In this document: positions 15,837 to 25,360 of the stretch, piece after piece | How positions within the stretch are numbered: position 1 is the first letter of the stretch | Layout: each line of letters begins with the position of its first letter | Assembly (NCBI RefSeq): GCF_009905605.1 | Contig: NZ_JAAAKZ010000004.1 | Span: forward strand, 310,001 to 374,000 | Direction of reading: 5' to 3' | DNA: 64,000 nucleotides | Source of the DNA: Runella sp. CRIBMP | Lineage (GTDB): Bacteria; Bacteroidota; Bacteroidia; Cytophagales; Spirosomataceae | Made by a program: the position numbers and the translations under genes | The notes under the pieces: generated by a model | The model's database searches: none | Told to the model about the DNA's origin: nothing | The model's input: only the letters and a program-made list of their open reading frames with translations

Positions 15837-15854
15837 TTTTCGGTGATATTTTTG
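15822..15854 (+). promoter_or_regulatory. candidate promoter for the gluconate-dehydrogenase-like operon
   Basis: TTTG (15822-15825), a 21-base spacer and TATTTTTG (15847-15854). Predicted start of transcription is near 15861, giving a leader of about 100 bases before the ATG at 15960. Confidence 0.5.
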
Positions 15855-15959
15855 GGGCGTCAACAAAAAGTACAACTAAATCTGCTTAATTTTTAATACG
15901 TATCATTAGTAAAAACACTAGATGCCAACCTTTATTTATACTTAACCACCCGAAAAAAC

Positions 15960-16490
15960 ATGAACCGTAGAGATGCTATTCAGCACGTTGCTATCCTTCT
16001 GGGAAGCGTGATCTCCGCTCCGACAATGGCAGGAGTAATGGGTCAAAAACTGAATGTAGGGGAAAGTCTTCCCGTTACTGCCGAACAAGAGGCATTTTTG
16101 GCCGAATTAGCCGACGTAATTATTCCCACTACCACTACACCCGGTGCCAAAGCCGCAGGTGTTGAGAAATTTATTGTGCGTGTGATGCGCGATTGCTACC
16201 CCAAAGCTGACCAAGAAAAATTCTATTCAGGTCTTACTCAACTCAATACCGATAGCCGCTCGGCCTTTGGAAAGAGCTTTGTTGAACTCGACTCAAAACA
16301 AAAGATTGACGCCGTAAAAGCGTTGACTACGAGCAATAAACCTTTCTTTTTGAGAATGAAAGAATTGACGGTAACGGGCTATTTTACTTCCGAAATCGGG
16401 GCGACTAAGGCGCTGGAATACTTGCCGATTCCTGGGCGTTTTGAAGGATGTGTACCCTTGAAACCTGGCCAAAAAGCTTGGGCTTTGTAA
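15960..16490 (+). CDS. gluconate 2-dehydrogenase subunit 3 family protein
   Basis: A 176-residue small subunit of the periplasmic flavin-dependent gluconate 2-dehydrogenase family. The N-terminus MNRRDAIQHVAILLGSVI has the paired Arg and following hydrophobic stretch of a Tat signal, in line with export as a folded complex with the flavoprotein. The mature part shows family features: EQEAFLAELADVIIPTTTTPGAKAAGV followed by a helical domain, ending in a segment near LEYLPIPGRFEGCVPL. It directly precedes the large GMC subunit gene (76-base gap). In known complexes this subunit lends its Tat signal to the large subunit, which has none here either, and that fits. No cytochrome c subunit follows. 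Confidence 0.88.
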   Translation: MNRRDAIQHVAILLGSVISAPTMAGVMGQKLNVGESLPVTAEQEAFLAELADVIIPTTTTPGAKAAGVEKFIVRVMRDCYPKADQEKFYSGLTQLNTDSRSAFGKSFVELDSKQKIDAVKALTTSNKPFFLRMKELTVTGYFTSEIGATKALEYLPIPGRFEGCVPLKPGQKAWAL

Positions 16491-16566
16491 TGACAGATGA
16501 ATCAAATTTATAGGTTAGAAGTCACTTTTATACTTTTACCTTTTCACACTTAACTTTGACCAAACA

Positions 16567-18279
16567 ATGTATTTAAATATAGATGCACAAAAAGAAATGA
16601 CCTATGATGCCATTGTGGTAGGCTCGGGGGTGAGCGGTGGCTGGGCGGCCAAAGAGTTGACAGAGAGAGGTTTGCGTGTGTTGATGCTCGAAAAAGGACA
16701 TAAACTGGAGCACGTTACAGGCTACGAAAATGCCATGAAAGACCCGTGGCAGTCAAATTATAACGGTCGGTTGACCGAGGCTCAGAAAGAGTCTCATCCA
16801 AAATTGAGTCGCGATTATCCTTACAATGAGATGTCGGAAAAATACTGGATGAATGATTCAGATTCTTTATACAAAGAAGTGAAGCGATTTGACTGGTATC
16901 GCCCCAACATCGTGGGTGGAAAGTCTATCATGTGGGGTCGGCAATCCTATCGCTTGAGCGACATTGACTTTGAAGCGAACCTCAAAGACGGTATCGCCGT
17001 TGATTGGCCGATTCGTTACAAAGATATAGCGCCTTGGTACAGCTACGTGGAAAAAATCGCGGGAATTTCAGGTGAAAAATTGGGCTTGCCCCAATTGCCC
17101 GACAGCGAGTTTTTGCCGCCAATGGATATGTACTGCGTAGAAAAAGAAGTTCGCAAACGTATTGAGAAGGAATACCCTGGTCGTACCATGACGATTGGGC
17201 GGGTAGCTAACCTTTCTAAACCGACTCAGCTGCAAATCAACAACGGTCGGGCGGCTTGTCAGTATCGTAACAAATGTGCCTTGGGATGTCCGTTTGGGGC
17301 GTATTTCAGTACGCAGTCGTGTACTTTGCCACCTGCGGTGAAAACAGGACTTTTGACACTGCGCCCTGAGTCAGTCGTTACTAATCTAATTTACGACGAA
17401 AACAAAAAGAAAGCCACAGGTGTACGCGTGATTGATGCCGTGACGATGGAAGAGCGTATTTTCAACGCAGGAATCATTTTTGTGTGCGGCTCAGCATTGG
17501 GAACTACAGCAATATTGCTCAATTCAACTTCCAATCGCTTCCCGACAGGTTTTGGAAATGACAGCGGTGAATTGGGACACAACCTCATGGACCACCACTT
17601 CCGTACAGGAGCAAGCGGAACTTGGGAGGGAGATGCCGACAAATACTATTTTGGGCGCCGTGCCAATGGTATCTACGTGCCGCGTTATCGTAACATCGGT
17701 AATGACAAACGTGATTACCTCCGTGGGTTTGGTTATCAAGGTGGAGGAAGCCGCGCAAGCTGGCAGCGAAATGTAGCCGAATTGAGTTTCGGGGCTGACT
17801 TCAAAGAAGAACTTACTAAACCAGGTCCGTGGTCGATGGGCTTGGGTGGCTTTGGCGAAACGCTGCCTTATCACGAAAATAAAATGTACCTCGACCCCAA
17901 AGAAAAAGACAAATGGGGGATGCCTTTGGTGGTATTTGATGCCGAATTGAAGGAAAACGAGAAAAAAATGCGTGTTGATATGGCCAATGATGCCGCAGAG
18001 ATGTTGGAAAAAGCAGGTGTAAAAAATGTGCGGTCTTATGACCGTGGCTCATGGTTGGGCATGGCAATTCACGAAATGGGAACGGCACGCATGGGCCGCG
18101 ATCCCAAAACTTCGGTTTTGAACGGCAACAACCAAGTACACGCCTGCAAAAACGTATTTGTCACCGATGGTGCTTGTATGACTTCAGCATCTTGCGTGAA
18201 CCCATCGCTTACTTATATGGCTTTGACCGCTCGGGCGGCTGATTTTGCGGTGAAGGAGAAGAAGAAAGGGAATATCTAA
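16567..18279 (+). CDS. GMC-family oxidoreductase (gluconate 2-dehydrogenase flavoprotein-like)
   Basis: This 570-residue FAD enzyme belongs to the glucose-methanol-choline family. The dinucleotide-binding motif GSGVSGGWAAKELTERG is at about residues 19-35 and is followed by the Glu-ending strand VLMLEKG. A Cys-rich block (CQYRNKCALGCPFGAY, near residue 235) is typical of the gluconate dehydrogenase branch. The C-terminal GMC signatures are intact: HEMGTARMGRDP, VFVTDGACMTSASCVNPSLT with the catalytic-region Asn. It has no signal peptide, so it should be exported with the Tat-type small subunit encoded just upstream. Likely oxidises a sugar acid or sugar; a membrane electron acceptor is not encoded next to it. 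Confidence 0.9.
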   Translation: MYLNIDAQKEMTYDAIVVGSGVSGGWAAKELTERGLRVLMLEKGHKLEHVTGYENAMKDPWQSNYNGRLTEAQKESHPKLSRDYPYNEMSEKYWMNDSDSLYKEVKRFDWYRPNIVGGKSIMWGRQSYRLSDIDFEANLKDGIAVDWPIRYKDIAPWYSYVEKIAGISGEKLGLPQLPDSEFLPPMDMYCVEKEVRKRIEKEYPGRTMTIGRVANLSKPTQLQINNGRAACQYRNKCALGCPFGAYFSTQSCTLPPAVKTGLLTLRPESVVTNLIYDENKKKATGVRVIDAVTMEERIFNAGIIFVCGSALGTTAILLNSTSNRFPTGFGNDSGELGHNLMDHHFRTGASGTWEGDADKYYFGRRANGIYVPRYRNIGNDKRDYLRGFGYQGGGSRASWQRNVAELSFGADFKEELTKPGPWSMGLGGFGETLPYHENKMYLDPKEKDKWGMPLVVFDAELKENEKKMRVDMANDAAEMLEKAGVKNVRSYDRGSWLGMAIHEMGTARMGRDPKTSVLNGNNQVHACKNVFVTDGACMTSASCVNPSLTYMALTARAADFAVKEKKKGNI

Positions 18280-18292
18280 GAAGCATAAATAA

Positions 18293-18339
18293 CAACAAAA
18301 AGGGCTGGCGACCAGATGGTTTTCAGCCCTTTTTTGTTG
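18293..18339 (+). terminator. intrinsic terminator after the GMC gene
   Basis: CAACAAAAAGGGCTG (18293-18307) pairs with CAGCCCTTTTTTGTTG (18324-18339), with one extra T, around a 16-base loop; the right arm carries six T. It lies 13 bases after the GMC stop codon. Confidence 0.85.
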
Positions 18340-18397
18340 GTAAAATGTATGATTTTTCTTTGGCTAAAGGTACACAGTATAAGCGTCTGGATTTGTT

Positions 18398-21157
18398 TTA
18401 TTTTTGGGTTGGACTGGCTATTGAGCTTTCTTCAAAAAAGGGACAACCTTGTAAATTGGTACGGAATGTAGCCCCCGTTTGGGTCTGAAAGCCGGGTAAT
18501 AATGTAATGCTTTTGCTTGCATCAAACACTACAGAAGTTGCCGATGCCACCGTGCCTACGGCGGTGATGTGACCATCGCCAACTGCCATTGTAGCCTCAG
18601 TAGCACCGACTCTTTGATTTTTAGCAGACTCTGGTACTCTTGATGTAAATGAACCCTGAGTTCCTGCAAAGTGAGTGCCTGCTTCGATGGGAACGTCGGC
18701 TATGTATCGGTTGTCGGGACAAGCTTCTTTGGGGTGAAACTCGTACGCCCCTATGTCAAAAAAGGAATAACGGCCATTGCCTAAAATATCAAAAGAAGGT
18801 GCTGAAGAATAAATGCCAGCATTGACGGCGGGGCTGGTACTTTGCAGTCGGAGACCGTCGTCGGAACTGCCGCCTATCAAATCGGGGCCGAGGAGGTTGG
18901 TTTCGTTAACAAAGAGTGGGTTTATGGCAAACAGATTATTAACGGCAGAAGCCCCGATACCATTAGAAGTATTGTTGAGAGGATACTGAACTGTGGCAAA
19001 TTGCAGGATGTTATTTCTAAAATCTCGACCATTTCGTTCAATAAAAAAATCGGCGTAAGTGGTCGTTGTGTTTGTACCAATGGCGTTTTTATAAAAAATG
19101 TTATTGTAGGATCTGTTGATGTCGATAGGTGCGCCGGCGATACCCGGGTCGTAGGTAAAGAGCGCTCCACCAGATGTTTGTGCTGAATTTTTATAAAAAG
19201 TGTTATTATAAAATTGACCAAAATAAAGGTCGTTGCGAACAGCCCCGCCGACTCCCATTGAAGCTCTGTTTCCTGAAAAAACATTGTTTCTAAAAGTTAC
19301 ACTACTCTCACCGATATAGATGGCACCGCCATTGGTGGTTGCTAAATTTCGATCAAAGTAATTATTATTGAATACCAACGGTGAACTCAAATAAAAATAA
19401 ACACCTGCTCCGTTAGTCGCGCTATTGTGCTTGATATTGCAATCGGTTATTTCAAAAGAAGTACTCATGTATGCATTGATGCCGCCGCCACTTTGACTTG
19501 AAGCGCCGATGGCATTGCCCCCTTTGATGGTCAAACCTTTGAGTACTATTTGGGTAGCTCTCGCCTCGATTGTGAGTACATGGTAAGCATTTTCGGTATT
19601 GTTGGCAATTGCCAATGTGCCTCCTTCGCCAGTCACTACATCATCATCTGAAAAATCTCCAGAGAGAATGGTTTCATTTTGGTGAGCTTTGCGGGTGGAA
19701 TAATCCAGAATTGACTCCGTTCCAAGAAATCCACCGTAAATTTTTAAGCCACCTTTAAGGGCAAAAGTGTAGTTGCGATTTGAACCGCTCGTAACCCCAT
19801 ATGGTAGTCTATGGGGTTTATAGGTGCCTTTGGCTACCAAAATGCTATTATTGTCGCAATGGTTGGCGTAGCGCAGCGCCGTACCAAAGGCATTTGCGCC
19901 CCTAAACGCATTTTCCCAACTACTGCCATCGTTTAGACCCGTGGTAAGGCTTCCGTTTACGTATAAAATGGTATTTGAAGGCCCTGTATTTTGGAATTCG
20001 TAGGCCCCCATGTCCAATGAAATACTAGGTATGGTATTGTCGATGGAAGGTATGTCTATTTCCCTGGTTTGGTTGGCCATGTCCACTCCTTCGGTAGAAC
20101 CGTTGGTGCCTTTGTCAATACCGGGGCTGCAAGAAGTCACCCTTAGGCCGTCGTCACGGCTTCCCCATTTGCCGTCTATGCCTGCTGGAAAATCAATATT
20201 GATAAATTGAGGGTTTGCATTCAAACAATTGCTGCAAGTGATACCGTTTGCGCCCCATCCCTGCTCTAAGTTGGAAGAATAGCCCGTGACCCCGCTGCCA
20301 TTGTTGGCAATACCAGAGAAGCTTGGACTTGTATTGTACCAAACAATGACATTGATGATATACGGAACGGAATTATAATTGTACATAGCTCCCCCGGCTA
20401 CATTGGCAGTATTCTGAATAATGGTGCAATTTCTAATGTCAGCGGCCGAGCCTTCGTGGTTATAGATGCCTCCCCCGCCTGCGGTTGCGGTGTTGTTGGC
20501 AAAAACCGAGTTGGTAATGTAGGGATTACAGGCGGTATTGAGAATCCCGCCGCCGTCGGTGGCTTGGTTGTCGACAATGGCGCACAGGGCAATTCTGATG
20601 GGCGAATACACACAAAGCACGCCACCTCCCCAGCTTCGATAATACGTTCTGCCCGCTACCATTACACTTGTTGAGCCATTGGCATTGCCTGCTTCAATCG
20701 TAAAGCGCTCTAAAACAGTTGAGTTGTTGCAGTCTATGGCCGTCACTACGTGGTAGACGTTGTCGTTGGTTTCGTATTTTGTACCAATATCTCCACTCAG
20801 AATAGATTCATTGATGTGCGAATTTCTGTTTGCGCGGGCGGTTTCGGTTCCGGCAAAACCGCCATAAATTCGTAACCCTGATTTCAACAGAAAAGTGTTG
20901 TTTCTATTGGTGAGGCTGGCAGTGCCGCAGGTAGTACAACCACTCGGAATACTTGTTGGAAAATATTTGCCCGCCGCTACCCAAACCTCATCTTGGGCGG
21001 GAATGGCGATATCAATCATGGCCTGCAAATTTCCCGAAGCATTGGCCCACGAGCTGCCATCGCCCGTACCAGAAGCGATGGGTTTTACGTAGCGTATAAG
21101 GGCATAAGTAGGGGTAATAAAAGAAATCAGTAATAAGAAAGAAATAATCTTTTTCAT
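18398..21157 (-). CDS. large secreted beta-helix protein with internal duplication and 3-coathanger C-terminus
   Basis: A 919-residue secreted protein (signal peptide KKIISFLLLISFITPTYA). It contains two homologous beta-helix modules. Module 1 starts at about residue 24 (ASGTGDGSSWANASGNLQAM, LKSGLRIYGGFAGTETARA, NESILSGDIG); module 2 starts near residue 395 and repeats the same landmarks (GLNDGSSWENAFRGANAFG, LKGGLKIYGGFLGTES, NETILSGDFS). Each closes with the DIGAYEF-type end seen in choice-of-anchor Q proteins. The C-terminal 100 residues resemble the 3-coathanger stack domain (SITLLPGFQTQTGATFR). This is a surface or matrix protein of adhesin or polysaccharide-binding type; no enzyme residues are evident. 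It lies downstream of a sensor kinase/regulator pair on the same strand. Confidence 0.85.
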   Translation of the reverse strand: MKKIISFLLLISFITPTYALIRYVKPIASGTGDGSSWANASGNLQAMIDIAIPAQDEVWVAAGKYFPTSIPSGCTTCGTASLTNRNNTFLLKSGLRIYGGFAGTETARANRNSHINESILSGDIGTKYETNDNVYHVVTAIDCNNSTVLERFTIEAGNANGSTSVMVAGRTYYRSWGGGVLCVYSPIRIALCAIVDNQATDGGGILNTACNPYITNSVFANNTATAGGGGIYNHEGSAADIRNCTIIQNTANVAGGAMYNYNSVPYIINVIVWYNTSPSFSGIANNGSGVTGYSSNLEQGWGANGITCSNCLNANPQFINIDFPAGIDGKWGSRDDGLRVTSCSPGIDKGTNGSTEGVDMANQTREIDIPSIDNTIPSISLDMGAYEFQNTGPSNTILYVNGSLTTGLNDGSSWENAFRGANAFGTALRYANHCDNNSILVAKGTYKPHRLPYGVTSGSNRNYTFALKGGLKIYGGFLGTESILDYSTRKAHQNETILSGDFSDDDVVTGEGGTLAIANNTENAYHVLTIEARATQIVLKGLTIKGGNAIGASSQSGGGINAYMSTSFEITDCNIKHNSATNGAGVYFYLSSPLVFNNNYFDRNLATTNGGAIYIGESSVTFRNNVFSGNRASMGVGGAVRNDLYFGQFYNNTFYKNSAQTSGGALFTYDPGIAGAPIDINRSYNNIFYKNAIGTNTTTTYADFFIERNGRDFRNNILQFATVQYPLNNTSNGIGASAVNNLFAINPLFVNETNLLGPDLIGGSSDDGLRLQSTSPAVNAGIYSSAPSFDILGNGRYSFFDIGAYEFHPKEACPDNRYIADVPIEAGTHFAGTQGSFTSRVPESAKNQRVGATEATMAVGDGHITAVGTVASATSVVFDASKSITLLPGFQTQTGATFRTNLQGCPFFEESSIASPTQK

Positions 21158-21481
21158 TGTTAGTGAATTTTAAAGTCAATACAGCCGTGATTTTTTGTGT
21201 AGAATTTAACCCTTGAAAACACTACCTAAGATTGACCCATACGGGAAATATGGCCATATATATCACCGCCGATGTTTTAGCAAAGGTCAGAAATATCATG
21301 ACTTCAAAAATCACATCATCGGGTGAAGGGGATTCTACGCATTTTGGCAAGTAGAACTACGCGCTGTGCCTTTCAGTGCAGATTTGTATTGGAGAGGTTT
21401 TGAAATAATTGAAGTGAAAAAATGGTAAATCAGAGGCAAGAAAACAAGTGAGTGCAGTATGTTCGAACAATAATTGTAATC
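21158..21481. other. intergenic region upstream of the beta-helix gene
   Basis: No open frame. A perfect 12-base palindrome ATATGGCCATAT lies at 21248-21259, about 90 bases before the start of the 919-residue gene; it could be an operator but may be chance. No consensus promoter was found on the minus strand. Confidence 0.35.
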
Positions 21482-22120
21482 CTACACAAGCCTGTTGCGG
21501 ATGGCTTTGACGACGGCTTCGGTGTTGGATTTTACGTGGAGTTTGTCATAAATGTTTTTAAGATGGGTTCGAACCGTATCAATACTTAGGTTAAGCTCGG
21601 CCGCAATCAGTTTGTAGCTGAGTCCTTCGACCAACCAACGCAAAACCTCTAGTTCTTTGGGGGTGAGATTATAGTCAGTGGGGGCCGTTTTGGAGAAGAA
21701 ATGTACTACTTTTCGGGCAATCAGCGGCGACATGGGAGCACCGCCCTCCATGACTTCCTGAACCGCTTCCAAGACTTTTTGCGGGGGTGTTTTTTTTAAT
21801 AAATACCCAATCGCTCCTGCTTGCATGGCTTTAAAGACCCGTTCCTCGTCCTCAAAAACCGTCAGCATCAGGATATTTAATCGTTTGAAATGGACTTTGA
21901 GCAACTTTACGGCTTCGATGCCCGTAATATGAGGCATATCGATGTCCATCAGAACTACATCAGGCTGGGTACGAGTGATATTTTCGACGATATTTACGGG
22001 ATTGGCAAAACACCCCACCACTTCGAAACCATTGCTGAAATTGAGAAAGTGGAAAAGTCCTTCGCGAAAATCGTCGTTGTCGTCAACGATTACTACTCGA
22101 ATGTTATATACCTGTGCCAT
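21482..22120 (-). CDS. NarL/FixJ-type response regulator
   Basis: A 212-residue two-component regulator. The receiver domain (about 1-125) has the acidic pair in VVIVDDNDDF, the phospho-acceptor Asp59 in DVVLMDIDMPHITGIEA and the conserved Lys in GAIGYLLKKTPP. The C-terminal LuxR-type helix-turn-helix (about 148-212) reads LTPKELEVLRWLVEGLSYKL and LSIDTVRTHLKNIYDKL. It lies 78 bases downstream of a histidine kinase with a HisKA_3 domain on the same strand, which is the standard partner type. Targets are not visible; the beta-helix gene just downstream is one candidate. Confidence 0.95.
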   Translation of the reverse strand: MAQVYNIRVVIVDDNDDFREGLFHFLNFSNGFEVVGCFANPVNIVENITRTQPDVVLMDIDMPHITGIEAVKLLKVHFKRLNILMLTVFEDEERVFKAMQAGAIGYLLKKTPPQKVLEAVQEVMEGGAPMSPLIARKVVHFFSKTAPTDYNLTPKELEVLRWLVEGLSYKLIAAELNLSIDTVRTHLKNIYDKLHVKSNTEAVVKAIRNRLV

Positions 22121-22198
22121 GTCCTCGTTTTTAGCTTTTGAGCGCAGTAAAAGTAGTCATTTGATTTTCGTCTCAAATCACATGATTGGGGAAATACG

Positions 22199-25171
22199 TC
22201 AACTGTCCATTTTGATGTAAATGGCCGTTCCCTTGTTTTTTTGACTTTCAATCCTGATTTCTCCGCCAAACTCTTTCGCGCGTTGCCGCATGTTTTCCAA
22301 CCCGTTACGAAGGCTAGGTTTAAGCGGGTCAAATCCCTGACCATTGTCCTGAATGACCATATTTAACGCCCTATTTTCTGTTTTTAATATTATTTTTAGC
22401 TCACTACAACCAGAATGTTTGACGGCGTTGTTGATACTTTCTTTCAAAATAAGATAAAGGTTTCGTCGGGTTTTCATCGGTACCTTAAGCTTTTGTAAGC
22501 GCGGGTCAATATCAAACCTGAGATGGATGTCCCTGGTTTCGGTGAGGGTATAGACATATTCTTTTATGCGCAAAACGATGCTTTCTAGGGAGTCGTCTTT
22601 GGGATTGATGGCCCAAACGATGTCGTCCATGCTTTCTAGTACTTTTTGGGCATTTGCCGTAATGCTTTCCATGAACTTACGACTTTGGGCTTCGTCAGTC
22701 TCTAATGATTTTTGGGCGGATTCGCTCAGCATCGCAATACTGCTCAGGGTCGAGCCCACTTCATCGTGCAAATCCCTAGAAATTGAGTTGCGTAAATGCT
22801 GAAGTTTGAGAATTTGCGTTAGGCGGTAGCGATATAAGCCATAAAAAAAGGCCATAATGCTTATGAAAAATAGACAAAAAAACCACCAACTGCGGTAATA
22901 AGGAGTGGTGACATAAATCTTGAACTCGGCTATTTGGGAAGTTGTTTCCCATTCTTCGTTCAATACTTGCACTTTAAAGGTATAATTGCCCCCGCTGAGG
23001 TTGGTATAACTAACTCGACGAAGGATATTTGCATTTTTCCAGCCATTGTCAAATCCCTCTAATTGATACTGGAAGGTCAATTTTTCAGGATGCTCAAACT
23101 CGACAACTGTGTATTGGAAAGTAAGGATATTCTGGTCATGATTAACCTGAAATGGTTGTGTATATGTTTTGAAATCAATGGGTTGTCGCTTTTCTAAAAG
23201 ACTAAAATCGGTTATGATTGGCTCGTATATCTTGGGAATATTACGAGGTTGGAGCGGATCGAAATAGTTGACTCCTTCTTCATGATTTAGATAAAGGTTT
23301 CCGTTGTTTTCATAAATAAAACCGTAGAAATAATTATTAATAAGCCCATCTTGATCAGTAAATAATTGAAATTTTTCGGTGATAGGGTCAAAATTAAGCA
23401 GTCCATCGTTGGTATTAAACCACAGTTTTCCAGCCTTATCAACGGTTAACCCATTTTTGAATCTTAGCTTTTTGTTTTTTCTATAACTGTTCCAAGTTTT
23501 AACAACCTGATGATTGCTGATTTTTATTAATTCATCGCTATAACTCACCCAAATAGTTCCTTCGGAGTCAATGTCCATTGCAAAAACATTCTGTCTAGGT
23601 CCGATTTTTTCAACGACTTTTTTGGTTTGAGGATTAAAAATATCTACCCCGTTTCGCGTTGCCACTGCGATTTTTTGGTCGTTCAGTAGTTTTACATCAT
23701 ACACAAACGGGTGACTGATGGAATGTGGGTCGCTGGCAGCGGGTAGAAATGCTGTGATTTTTTCGGTAGGAAATGCAACTTTCAATAATCCGATTTCTGA
23801 ACCGATCCAAGCATTGTCATTTCGGTCAAAGAGAATTTTCCAACAAAGTAATTCAGATTTTAAATGCTTCGTTGGCAGGGTTCGTATGCGTAAATCTGGC
23901 TCAATGATTGAGAGTGTTTTGGCCGAAAGTACCCAAAGCCTTTTATAACGATCGTATTTTATTTGGCTGATTTTACTCGTCGTCATCTGAAAAGATTTAA
24001 TGATTCTATGGTGTACTTTATCGTACAAAAATACCCCAAATTCAGAACTCGCCACCCATTCGAGATGCGGTTCAGTAGCGTGTTGTACTATTTGACGAAC
24101 ACGACTGATGTGTAATTCTCTAAAAAAAGGGAATATCTCTTTGTGAATCTGAAATTGGGTGGGATTGGCCCGGTAGATACCTTGGTCGGTACTTATCCAA
24201 ATGTTTCGCTTGCTATCCTGATAAATATGCCTGATTGTTAGATAGTAAAAACCGTTGGTTTCGTTAATATGAGCGTTGAAATTTTGATAGGTATTTCTGT
24301 TTTCTAAGTCCAATATAGACAATCCGCCACTGACCAATCCACACCAAAGTACCTTGTGTCCAGTTTGTAGAGGTAGGGTCGTTATGCTTCTAATTTCCTT
24401 TCTTTCCTGATTAAATTCGGTTAGCCTTGGAGGGGTGAGTTTGTCCTTAATGAAGGCTACTTCCCATATTTTTTGCTCTTCATCAGTATAAAGCCAATGA
24501 TTTTCTTTGAAGGAGTACATCTCCCAGCCGAATGATTTTTTAGGAAAGCGAAACGAATGTTTCGTGTAGGTATCATAACTTATCCATTCTTCGTTGGTAG
24601 CAATGATAAGCGTATTAGAATTAATTTTTATAATTTTGAAAGGTGTACTGAGTGAATCTATAGAGGTGCTTTCTAAATGTTCAGTATCAATCTGATAACG
24701 AAAAAGACCATTTTCACGGGCTATCCAAAAACATTGGTTAGGGAGGTCATTAAACAGCGCAAATTTTCGAGTGACTTTTTTATTAATAGCCCTGAATTCT
24801 TTGTTTTTTGTTTGTGATTTTAGTTCAAATAGGTCGTTGATTAAATTGTATTTAAACAAATTAGAGTTGTTAGTTGCCCAAATGCCTCCTTTGTAATCTA
24901 TAAAGACCTCCGAATGTGGCTGGGAAACAGTTTTCGAACTATCTTTCAAAATGTAGTGCCTTACCCCTGCTCCGTCCAACCGATTGATCCCTTGCAAAGT
25001 AGCCGCCCAAATAAAATGTTGTCGATCTTCCACTACGTTAAAAACATAATTGTCGGAAAGCCCCTCGTGGGTAGAATAACGCTGGAAGTGCAGGTCGTTT
25101 GGCAACTGCGCCCATAACAAGCTCGACCATAATAGCAGAACTAAAAGAAGGAGTTTTTTTTTTGATAACAT
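22199..25171 (-). CDS. Reg_prop/Y_Y_Y sensor histidine kinase (HisKA_3)
   Basis: A 990-residue membrane sensor. After a signal peptide (LLLLVLLLWSSLLWAQ) comes a long periplasmic part with two-component-regulator propeller blades (for example HEGLSDNYVFNVVEDRQHFI, IYQDSKRNIWISTDQGIYR, VDKAGKLWFNTNDGLLNFDP), then a Y_Y_Y domain at about 700-780 (FQYQLEGFDNGWKNAN, YTNLSGGNYTFKVQ). One transmembrane helix (WWFFCLFFISIMAFFYGLY) leads to a HisKA_3 dimerisation domain with phospho-His802 in RDLHDEVGS and a HATPase domain (N box LKESINNAVKHSG, G box VIQDNGQGFD). Unlike hybrid systems of the same architecture it has no receiver or AraC part; the partner is the NarL-type regulator 78 bases downstream. 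Ligand unknown; related sensors detect glycans. Confidence 0.93.
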   Translation of the reverse strand: MLSKKKLLLLVLLLWSSLLWAQLPNDLHFQRYSTHEGLSDNYVFNVVEDRQHFIWAATLQGINRLDGAGVRHYILKDSSKTVSQPHSEVFIDYKGGIWATNNSNLFKYNLINDLFELKSQTKNKEFRAINKKVTRKFALFNDLPNQCFWIARENGLFRYQIDTEHLESTSIDSLSTPFKIIKINSNTLIIATNEEWISYDTYTKHSFRFPKKSFGWEMYSFKENHWLYTDEEQKIWEVAFIKDKLTPPRLTEFNQERKEIRSITTLPLQTGHKVLWCGLVSGGLSILDLENRNTYQNFNAHINETNGFYYLTIRHIYQDSKRNIWISTDQGIYRANPTQFQIHKEIFPFFRELHISRVRQIVQHATEPHLEWVASSEFGVFLYDKVHHRIIKSFQMTTSKISQIKYDRYKRLWVLSAKTLSIIEPDLRIRTLPTKHLKSELLCWKILFDRNDNAWIGSEIGLLKVAFPTEKITAFLPAASDPHSISHPFVYDVKLLNDQKIAVATRNGVDIFNPQTKKVVEKIGPRQNVFAMDIDSEGTIWVSYSDELIKISNHQVVKTWNSYRKNKKLRFKNGLTVDKAGKLWFNTNDGLLNFDPITEKFQLFTDQDGLINNYFYGFIYENNGNLYLNHEEGVNYFDPLQPRNIPKIYEPIITDFSLLEKRQPIDFKTYTQPFQVNHDQNILTFQYTVVEFEHPEKLTFQYQLEGFDNGWKNANILRRVSYTNLSGGNYTFKVQVLNEEWETTSQIAEFKIYVTTPYYRSWWFFCLFFISIMAFFYGLYRYRLTQILKLQHLRNSISRDLHDEVGSTLSSIAMLSESAQKSLETDEAQSRKFMESITANAQKVLESMDDIVWAINPKDDSLESIVLRIKEYVYTLTETRDIHLRFDIDPRLQKLKVPMKTRRNLYLILKESINNAVKHSGCSELKIILKTENRALNMVIQDNGQGFDPLKPSLRNGLENMRQRAKEFGGEIRIESQKNKGTAIYIKMDS

Positions 25172-25233
25172 TTTGGACTCGAATGACCAGCAATTTGGTT
25201 AAAAAACTTTAAAAACGATTTACGAATCCACTA

Positions 25234-25268
25234 TTTGAATTCGTTCTTGAAATAATTACCTATTTTTG
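25234..25268 (+). promoter_or_regulatory. promoter of the ftsX-ribF cluster
   Basis: TTTG (25234-25237), a 23-base spacer and TATTTTTG (25261-25268) fit the Bacteroidota consensus. It lies about 90 bases upstream of ftsX and is the only good match in the divergent gap. Confidence 0.55.
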
Positions 25269-25360
25269 CAATGATTCATGGATGAATTTATGAACGAAGG
25301 TAATTGGTCTTTATACACTGAATAGTACGGGTACCCCCGTCCTCACTTTATATTCTATTT

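Larger units (their letters stand above)
15628..15959. other. divergent regulatory region
   Basis: This gap separates the minus-strand sugar dehydrogenase from the plus-strand oxidoreductase pair. It contains one candidate promoter for each direction with interleaved elements and an inverted repeat across the overlap (all listed separately). The leaders would be about 100 bases (plus) and 170 bases (minus). No open frame of note. Confidence 0.5.
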
